DNA from: Hydra vulgaris
Lineage: Eukaryota > Cnidaria > Hydrozoa > Anthoathecata > Hydridae
Length of the DNA: 64,000 nucleotides
Assembly (NCBI RefSeq): GCF_038396675.1
Contig: NC_088926.1
Coordinates: 29,900,001 to 29,964,000 of the forward strand
Reading direction: 5' to 3'
Under the pieces are notes generated by a model. It made no database searches and was not told the origin of the DNA. It saw only the letters and a program-made list of their open reading frames with translations. The position numbers were made by a program, and so were the translations under genes. Each line of letters opens with the position of its first letter. Position 1 is the stretch's first letter. Shown one piece after another: positions 56,741 through 64,000 of this stretch.

Positions 56741-58060
56741 GCACTACTTCACTCTATCGCCTTTCTCTTTGTTCTATATCGCTCTCCTTTATCTCAAGAC
56801 TGCACTCTTTTTGAAGTTATTTCTGATCAAATAAACCATTTGATTTCTATTTATCCTTCGGCCAATATCGTTGTTGTTGGTGACTTTAATACTTATCACA
56901 TTGAATGGCTTGGCTATACTGGCGTCAAGGCACTAAAATTTTGTCTTCCTCAATCTCTAACACAAATAGTTAACTTTCCAACTCGCTTTCCATGTAACCC
57001 GAATCATTTACCTTCTCTTTTTGACCTACATCTTGCTTCTGATCCTAATCAGTTCTCAGTTTCTCTACATTTACCCTTAGGTGTTTCTGATCACGATTTG
57101 ATCTCACTAAAACTATTATCTTATTCTTCTTCATCATCAGAATCTTCCTATCACCATAGCTCTTATAACAACCTTAAAGCTGACTAAGACTCGTTCCGTA
57201 ATTTTCTTTGTGATGGCCCTTGAGTAAAAATCTTTCGTCTTTCTACTGATAAATGTGCTTCCTACATAACTTCGTGGTTTCAGACTAGCATGAAATCTTT
57301 TATTTTCTCTCGACGGTTTCAGGACAAGCCTCACTCTTCTCCATGGTTTTCTTCACATTGTGCTGCTGCAATTTCCGATTGAAACCGTTACTTCCATATC
57401 TATCAGCAAAAAAATTCTCCATAAAACAGACGTCTTTTTATATTTCTAGAAACCATTGTAAAAAGGTTTTGTCTAACGCCCAAGCTCGCTATTCTCAGGT
57501 CATAAAAACTCATATTTTGTCTCAAAAATTAGGCTTTAGTGACTTCTGGAGAATCTTTAACAGCGTCAATAATAAGGGAAAACCTTTTATTCCACCTTTC
57601 TTGTATGGTACAGACTTTGTAACCTCACCTAAAGACAAAGCCAAACTATTTGCTAAGAACTTTACTTCAATATCATTTCTTGATTCCACTAGTTGCGTTC
57701 TACCTGATATAGCCGTCAAACAGGTTGATCCATTGCTTGACATCACATTCGTATCGCTACAGCTTCTGTATCTAAAGTAATTTCCTGCTTAGACTCTTTA
57801 ACAGTTTGTGGTCTGGACAACATACTTGTTATAGTCTTGCAGAAGTGTTATCCGGTGCTTTCATCTATACTTTCAAAACTATATATTCAACAAGTGCTTA
57901 TCAGATTCTTGTTTTCCGGCATGCTTGAAAGCGGCATCTGTTATCCCTATTTTAAAAAATTCTGGAGAGCAATCTGACTCGTCAATACGGATTTCAATCT
58001 TCTTGTTTTAAAGCTGATTTGCTTATAAAAACTTGTATGAAAGGTGATTAGTTTGCTCAC
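56740..58060 (+). pseudogene. LINE fragment: endonuclease and start of RT
   Basis: Across three frames it reads QDCTLFEVISDQINHLISIY, VVVGDFNTYHIEWLGYT (endonuclease GDFN), LPLGVSDHDLISLKL (SDH), then SSPWFSSHCAAAISD and SQKLGFSDFWRIFNSVNNKG. These correspond to a CR1-type LINE ORF2 from the end of the endonuclease to the region before the RT fingers. VCGLDNILVIVLQKCYPVLS and SGMLESGICYPYFKKF (57800-57960) represent the GLDGIP and P-xWK blocks in decayed form. No catalytic RT block follows, so the copy is truncated near 58060. It is distinct in sequence from the LINEs at 26-30 and 51-54 kb. Confidence 0.8.
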
Positions 58061-59270
58061 AATATGTTGTGATTTTATATGGTATTTAAATTTGGTTCAA
58101 GATTTGATCATGCTTTTAGCTTATTTTAATAATTTTTAAAGTTACTCAAATGAGAGGAGTGGGAGGACTAACTCCACGGAAAACAATTGAAATTTTTTGA
58201 ATGCTATCATAGAATACCGAAATTATTTGGCGAGATGGAAGAAAATGAAAAAGTAAATTTACCGGCACTCATAAATGCATAAAAAGTGAGCATTGAATGC
58301 AAGTAGCTATTGCATCTTATATAATTCTGAATTATTTTTGTTAATGGTAAATAGCACAACGTGAAACAGTAGTACATTGCTCATTTTCTCCTATTCATTA
58401 TTTGCATATATATTTGCGATCGTTTTCTATTTTAATTTAGTTTTTTTATGTATGACTTTCCAAAACTAAAAACAAGTATTTTAATATAAATTTTTTATTG
58501 TGGATGTAATTAGTTTGTTGACTTTTAGGCAATTAAATTAAAAAGCAAAGTTTCTCTAGTTTGCGTTTGAATTTAATTATTTATTTTCAATTTTCTACAG
58601 AATGCTCTATGAACCCAGACATTTTTGTAAAAAATATTATTTCTTTAGATACTATTGCTGATATTAATTTCATATAAATCTAATAAATGAACAATATCCA
58701 GTTACAGTTTCTAATAATCATAAGCTTTCATTAAAAGCAGTTATAAATTTGAATACCGAGTCAACTTTTTCAAATTTGACTACTGCGTAAAAAATATTTT
58801 TTGACAATCCCTGTACTGATTGCTCTAGGAAACATTCTTGGTAAATCTTAGATCTACGAGTAAAATTAATTAATTTAAACAATTTTCTATGTCAATTCAA
58901 TAATCAATAAATTTGCTCAAACAAAAGAGAGAAAGAAAGTTATTTTTTAATATTTCCTTTCAATTGAAAGAAAAATTGGATTATAACCCTACGTCGCTTA
59001 TTGGTTTATAGCGCACGGAGCTTAAATTGATAAGAACGGCCCTTTCAACGAGTTACATTAGAGGTCAATTGCTGATAAAGATAACTTCAAATTGCTTAGA
59101 TTAAAGTTTTTCTTAATTTCATTCGCCATAACTGTTTTTAATATGTAAATAATGATTTAAAAAATCAAAAATATTCTTTTCCATTACAGCCAAAGAAAAA
59201 AAAATTGACTAATCATGTTACAATTGCTAAAAATTGAAAATAAAAACATCCAGAGAAACTAAAAAAATAT
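58061..59270. other. AT-rich region, no gene seen
   Basis: I recognise nothing coding. Base composition and short open frames are like the rest of the intergenic DNA. Confidence 0.5.
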
Positions 59271-59346
59271 AAGTGCATCCGAATCAGATTTAAAAGGACT
59301 TTATTAAATAATGAAGTCCTTTTAGATCCGATTCGGATGCACTTTA
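59271..59346. repeat. Hairpin element with roughly 33-bp arms
   Basis: AAGTGCATCCGAATCAGATT then TAAAAGGACTT is mirrored by AAGTCCTTTTAGATCCGATT then CGGATGCACTTTA, with one or two unpaired bases. The loop is TATTAAATAATG. Confidence 0.85.
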
Positions 59347-59597
59347 TAGACATTAAAAACATTCCGGAAGAATAACACTATATAACCTGATTTTTCTCGC
59401 TAAGTTCTGAAAAATAACAATAATTGCATTTGGAATAGATAAAAACAGAACATTATCTCTTAAAAGGCATTTCTAGGTTTGCAGGTGTACTGCTAATCAC
59501 TTTTATTAAGTAGCCCCCAGTTTTGATGAAAAAAACTTAAATAAAAAAAATTTGACAAAATTTTTTTTGATAACCAACCCCCATCTTTAATAACAAC

Positions 59598-59722
59598 TTA
59601 GCGGACACAAAACGTCTGTTGTACGTTTTAAAGACATTCTACAGACTTGTGACGTCCAAAAGAAGTCAATTAGACGTTCCACGAGTGTCGAATAGACGTC
59701 CTACGGACGTTTTTGATTGCTG
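59598..59722. repeat. ACGTCC-rich repeat, fourth copy
   Basis: GCGGACACAAAACGTCTGTT, GACGTCCAAAAG, AGACGTCCTACGGACG. It resembles the stretch at 36998-37100, including the CGTCTTACGGATG-type end. Confidence 0.7.
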
Positions 59723-59840
59723 TAAACGTTGCTGGGAACATTGCTGGGAACGTTGCTGAAGATGCTCCTTTATGTATACTCCTATGTTCTCCTCGGTCAT
59801 AATACTTATATAATATTAACATATGTTGTATGTTATGGAA

Positions 59841-60085
59841 ACTTTGTCCATTCAAACTTATTAGAATAAACTACACATTTCTAAGCCATTAAAGTTCTAC
59901 AAAATAAAAGACATTTGTCCATTCAAACTTTGTCCATTCAAACTTATTAAAATAAACTACACATTTCTAAGCCATTAAAGTTCTACAAAATAAAAGACAT
60001 TTGTCCATTCAAACTTTGTCCATTCAAACTTATTAAAATAAACTACACATTTCTAAGCCATTAAAGTTCTACAAAATAAAAGACA
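59841..60085. repeat. 86-bp tandem repeat, nearly three copies
   Basis: ACTTTGTCCATTCAAACTTA starts units at 59841, 59927 and 60013. The copies are almost identical, so the array is recent. Confidence 0.95.
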
Positions 60086-60279
60086 AAAAAAAAATTTTTA
60101 ACTTACTTTCAAAACTTTTATTGCAAAATTTGGACAGCAAATGCGGTTCCCAAGACCTATCTGTCTAACAAGCATGTCGTTCTTTCCGACAAGCATGTTT
60201 GTATTTGTACTTTTTCTTGTTTTAAAAAACATGATCAGAATATTTTTATAAATTGTTTTAGTTCTCATCGTCTGAACTT

Positions 60280-60483
60280 TTCTCTGTTAAGACCTACTGA
60301 TCTCTGTAAAGGCCTTTTGACCTCTGTTAAGATTTTCTCTAAAGACCTTTTGAACTCTGTAGAGATCTTCTGACCTCTGTAAAGGCCTTTTGACCTCTGT
60401 TAAGATTTTCTCTAAAGACCTTTTGAACTCTGTAGAGATCTTCTGACCTCCGTAAAGACCTTTTGACGTCTGTAAAAACCTAT
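60280..60483. repeat. 73-bp higher-order repeat of about 20-bp units
   Basis: Basic word GACCTTTTGACCTCTGTAA. Larger units recur with a 73-bp spacing (CCTCTGTTAAGATTTTCTCT at 60321 and 60394). The minus-strand frame over it is repeat-derived. Confidence 0.9.
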
Positions 60484-61560
60484 TAATTCCTTTTGCATTT
60501 GAAGCTGAGATTTTTCTCAAATGTATCATTCAGGTGTCTGCCATGAAAGCAGACTTATGTCAATTTTTTTGGATTACATGGTTTTTAAATCAGCCTTTAA
60601 TTTTTCAAACAAACGCAAAAACAAAATGTTTTTGATGTTGTTTGAAAAATTAAAAACCGATTTAAAAAAACATTTATAATAATAATCTCGTTATATTAAA
60701 GTAAGTTAAAAAGTAAATTAATTTTTAATATACGTAACTATAATATACATTTGTTAAGCTTAATGTTTACTTACTGCTTAGATATGGTATAAAAAGGAGT
60801 TATACGAAACAATAATTATAATTATACAAATTAATCTAAATTTCTTTACATCCGTTTGTTAGCATTAATTGACAAAATTGAAGTATATTTAAATTATGAA
60901 ATAAAGCCTAATTTTTTGAACGTATAATTTGATCATTATATCTATTTATATATAGCTAAATCTACTTGTTCCGAATACCCTATTATGCTAAACATTTACC
61001 AGCACAAGATATTTGCTTTTTTTGAAAAAAAAAAAAAAGTAATAACGCGAAAAAAAATTTGATACGAGCTGATCAACAAAAGTTGTCTACGGAAGTTGTA
61101 AATTGAAGTATTACGAGGAAAATTGTATGATATTATTTAATTATACTGTATTAAGTATAAATAATTACCTAAATCATTAAAAAAAACTGCAAATATGAGT
61201 TGTATCATTTTGAAAATAAATAAATATATTGCTTCAAAATAAAATAATCTGTTTTCAATTGAGTTTTTTCTAACTTTGGTTACATAACATGTAAATGCTA
61301 TATTGTTCAGGCATATAATATGGCATACAATATTGTTCTAAGATGCAAATTCAATTGTAATAATTTCTTTTTAAATCATAAACAATAAGTTTATTTAACA
61401 GAATCTGATAAGTATATAAATCATTGAGAGAACTTTTTTCAACAACTTTTGTAAGTCAAAAATATTTAACATACTTAGTAGATAAAAAATAAAAAATAGA
61501 TAATTACTTGATCATATCAATATACGATGCAACTTTAAAGATATATACATACAAGTATAG
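60484..61560. other. AT-rich region, no gene seen
   Basis: No coding sequence is recognised. A foldback at 60588-60655 pairs TTTAATTTTTCAAACAA with TTGTTTGAAAAATTAAA. Confidence 0.55.
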
Positions 61561-61579
61561 ATACATATATAAACACACA

Positions 61580-61765
61580 GATACATACATACATACATAC
61601 ATACATACATACATACATACATACATACATACATACATACATACATACATACATACATACATACATACATACATACATACATACATACATACATACATAC
61701 ATACATACATACATACATACATACATACATACATACATACATACATACATACATACATACATACA

Positions 61766-61799
<34 letters not shown>

Positions 61800-61818
61800 C
61801 ATATATACATACATACAT
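61580..61818. repeat. (ATAC)n microsatellite, about 230 bp
   Basis: Nearly pure CATA/ATAC repeat. The frames of Tyr-Met-Cys-Val and Thr-Tyr-Ile-His are artefacts. Confidence 0.97.
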
Positions 61819-61915
61819 GTTTAATTTTTATGTTATATTGCTCAGGTGTTAGCTAATTAGGAGTATAACAAAGCATAAACATCCGGAGAAACACTACGAT
61901 GACCATCTCAATTAA

Positions 61916-63377
61916 ATTTTACCAGGTAATCTTCATCGTGGCGATATAGTGTCATCTAATCGAATGCTAGCATATTCTGACGCTATTATGGCTACTTGCG
62001 CAACTTTTCTTGTATTTGCTTTAAAAAATTTAGAAGATCTAAAAGAAAATCAACCGCTGTTTGACATTTTTATGAATTGATGTCCAATCAATTCACAAAG
62101 AGTTTATTGTGTTTATAATTGGATTTCTAATTGTACTTACTATATGGGAAAATATAAATATTCGAGGCCTTGTTATAACTACTATCCTTCCCTATTCGCT
62201 GGCACTTTAAGAACATTATCCGCATGAAAAGGTTGCAATAGTAATAACTTGCTCCGTTTTAGGCGTTCATCAAGTAATTGATATTGTAATCATATTATAT
62301 GCCACGCATTCCCCTAAAATGCTACATATTGATTTAAAAGACTGGGTAAATTCTGATCTTCGAGAGCTGACGTTAGTAATGTTTTTCAGGCCAATAATTA
62401 GTTTATTTATATATTGAATTGCTGGAGTGTTGTGCTAAGTTCACTACAGTGCATCCTAGGTTTTTATTGCTAAATTTACGTTTGTGCCAACAATCGGTAA
62501 AGTTTATTGGTTTATTCGTCGGTGAATGAACAAATTTGAAGAAACAGAAAAAATAATCGTTTTTATTTCATTTTTCAAAAGCAAATGTATCCAAAGAACG
62601 CGTTGAAGTTATGAGCAATGCTGTTTTTGCTATTGTTGCCTGTATTCTTATACTCGATATTACTGTCGAAGAATTTCCAGATAAAATAAATGTTAATAAA
62701 AATACTCTCAATTTTGCATTAAACTACATGAAATTGGGCTTTATGACGTTTCTTGGAAAGTTTAGTTTTGTATCAGCTGATACATTAACCACACTGTTCT
62801 TCATTTGTTAAAACATGTAAACTCAATCATAAGCTATATTCAGAAATTGTTTCTTGTACTTTGTTTTCTTTGTCCGATTGCTGCTAACATACTTTCACAT
62901 TTTGCTTCAAAAGGAGATCATGACTCAGTGATTGCTATACGTTTCTTTGCATTAGTTGTGTTTTTATCAAGTATTGCCAACTTCTCAATATTACTATACG
63001 GCTAACTTTCCAAAAAAAAATATCTGCATAACTCGGCTTCGCTTAAATATGTTCAGATTAACACACGTCAGCACTTGTATACTTTAGTGAACTCACTAAA
63101 TATGCCATTTTGGTCGTAAATTTCCATAAAAGGCACTTTTGAATTGTCTAGTGCTGCCACTTATGTTTTGTATTCTGCAATCATTGCTGCACTGTGTACT
63201 TTTTTTGTCTCGAAGTTTATTATTATGAACCATGTGGGTAAAACAACTACTTCCTACACAATACGTAAAACGTCATCTTCTGAAATGATGCTCCCGAGAG
63301 ACAGCACTACAAGTGAAAGTGTTCTATTTGAAACTAACAAAGAAGATGCCTACCCAGCGGGCACTGAACAACCATAG
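61916..63377 (+). pseudogene. TMEM175: TMEM175-like potassium channel pseudogene
   Basis: Plus-strand blocks match the two-repeat, 12-helix layout of TMEM175, a lysosomal/endosomal K+ channel. Repeat 1 opens with NRMLAYSDAIMATCATFLVF, then helices IVFIIGFLIVLTIWENINI and TILPYSLAL-EHYPHEKVAI. Repeat 2 opens with VSKERVEVMSNAVFAIVACI and LILDITVEEFPD, then HVNSIISYIQ and RFFALVVFLSSIANFSILLY. A polar C-terminal tail ends at 63377. The signature R-x3-(F/Y)-S-D is kept in repeat 1 but is SN in repeat 2. Stops (62078, 62209, 62417, 62438 and 62526) and frameshifts (about 62080, 62800 and 63115) break it. No intron sites are evident, so it is probably a retrocopy. Human TMEM175 is about 500 residues, and the readable span here is similar. 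Confidence 0.8.
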
Positions 63378-64000
63378 AATGGAATTAAAATTATGGAACT
63401 CTTTGAAGCGTGTATTAAGTTTATTTACTTTAGTTAAACATTAAATTAAGTTAACTGAACTAATAACTACAAATTTGTGTGGTTTCAATTAAGTTACTGT
63501 GTAAATTTTTATATGCGTTTTAATTTTTTGTACCGATGTTTTAATTATAAATTTTCAAAGGAAACGTTTTAGTATCAGTATCAAAAATTAAGAAAACAAC
63601 AAAAACAAACAAACAAAAAACTTGTTCTATAATGTTGAAGCATATTTTCCTCAAATAAATAAACATACATTAAATAATTTTACTGAACTTTAATTTCACT
63701 TAGCTTTGTTTATACAACTACATTTGTATACGTTTATACAACTACATATAGGATACGTTTACTTAACTACATATAAGATACGTTTATGTAACAATATATA
63801 GGTAAGAAGAAGTAGTCTTTGAGAAAAAAAGATAAGATATAGTTTACCAAAAAAATCTTTGATGGTATATTGGCGTAAACTCTTTTTTTTTAAAAATCGC
63901 AAGGATAGCACTTTTAATAAAGTTCAAGAAACATTGGTTGTAGTTTGTACAGACGAACGAATGAAAAAATTAAAAAAAGTTTTGTAAAATGAGTTTTGAA
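63378..64000. other. Downstream AT-rich sequence with a 25-bp tandem
   Basis: No gene seen. AATAAA occurs at 63654, and a CAACAAAAACAAACAAACAA run lies at 63597-63618. At 63709-63805, about four copies of a 24-25 bp unit (TTTATACAACTACATATAGG, then ATACG) occur in tandem. Confidence 0.6.

Noticed and set aside
59841..60085. Regular repeats resembling a CRISPR array
   Set aside because: The units are contiguous tandem copies without variable spacers, and the genome is eukaryotic.
60287..60529. 80-codon minus-strand frame with repeating Glu-Lys-Arg segments
   Set aside because: It follows the 73-bp tandem repeat, and no coding signal beyond that was seen.
61504..61852. Cys-Met-Tyr-Val and Thr-Tyr-Ile-His repeat frames
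   Set aside because: They are translations of the (ATAC)n microsatellite.

Overview
The window is strongly AT-rich eukaryotic DNA, full of (TA)n microsatellites and decayed transposable elements. Long spliceosomal genes are absent, and the element content is cnidarian in character: a Helitron, three hAT-like elements with TTF/DUF4371 or BED domains, a Tc1-like relic, several CR1/L2-like LINEs, and DNA transposons whose transposases resemble uncharacterised proteins that are abundant in Hydra. My best guess is a Hydra species. This rests on family recognition and base composition, not on a marker gene.

Layout. At 0.6-4.0 kb lies a two-exon DNA transposon with inverted ends (element A). At 4-9.6 kb are repeats, a truncated Tc1-like transposase and a short exon that looks like the start of a hAT gene. 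At 9.6-13.0 kb is a complete-looking 3.4 kb transposon (element B) with 29-bp perfect inverted ends and a two-exon DUF7869-like transposase carrying two lesions. At 13.1-13.6 kb are (TA)n tracts and a small inverted-repeat element, followed at 13.9-18.0 kb by a decayed Helitron. At 18.2-19.3 kb is a non-autonomous 1.07 kb element with a TA target duplication. A ZMYM1-like hAT relic occupies 20.9-23.4 kb and (TA)n with a near-perfect 147-bp hairpin occupies 24.4-25.1 kb. A CR1-like LINE with a PHD finger runs through 26.1-30.0 kb, and a LINE that keeps ORF1 and endonuclease but lacks reverse transcriptase lies at 31.5-33.5 kb. At 36-37 kb is an ACGTCC-rich repeat pair, at 37.2-39.9 kb a BED-type hAT, and at 40.6-41.1 kb a relic of another ZMYM1-like hAT. 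At 42.9-46.5 kb is element C (inverted ends, multi-exon transposase), and at 47.4-50.5 kb element D, a relative of A inserted inside (TA)n. Then come a 240-bp MITE, a TACGTA-rich block, two more LINE fragments (51.5-54.4 and 56.7-58.1 kb), tandem repeats, and finally at 61.9-63.4 kb a broken, apparently intronless copy of a TMEM175-type potassium channel gene.

No intact host protein-coding gene was found. The only recognisable host-derived sequence is the TMEM175-like pseudogene. The most informative material is the set of four transposons (A, B, C, D). For each, inverted ends and a putative transposase can be read from one sequence. In A, B and C the transposase appears to be split by introns with GT-AG sites. 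These reads link poorly characterised protein families to mobile DNA. All boundaries are read by eye, and no alignment or database search was run.
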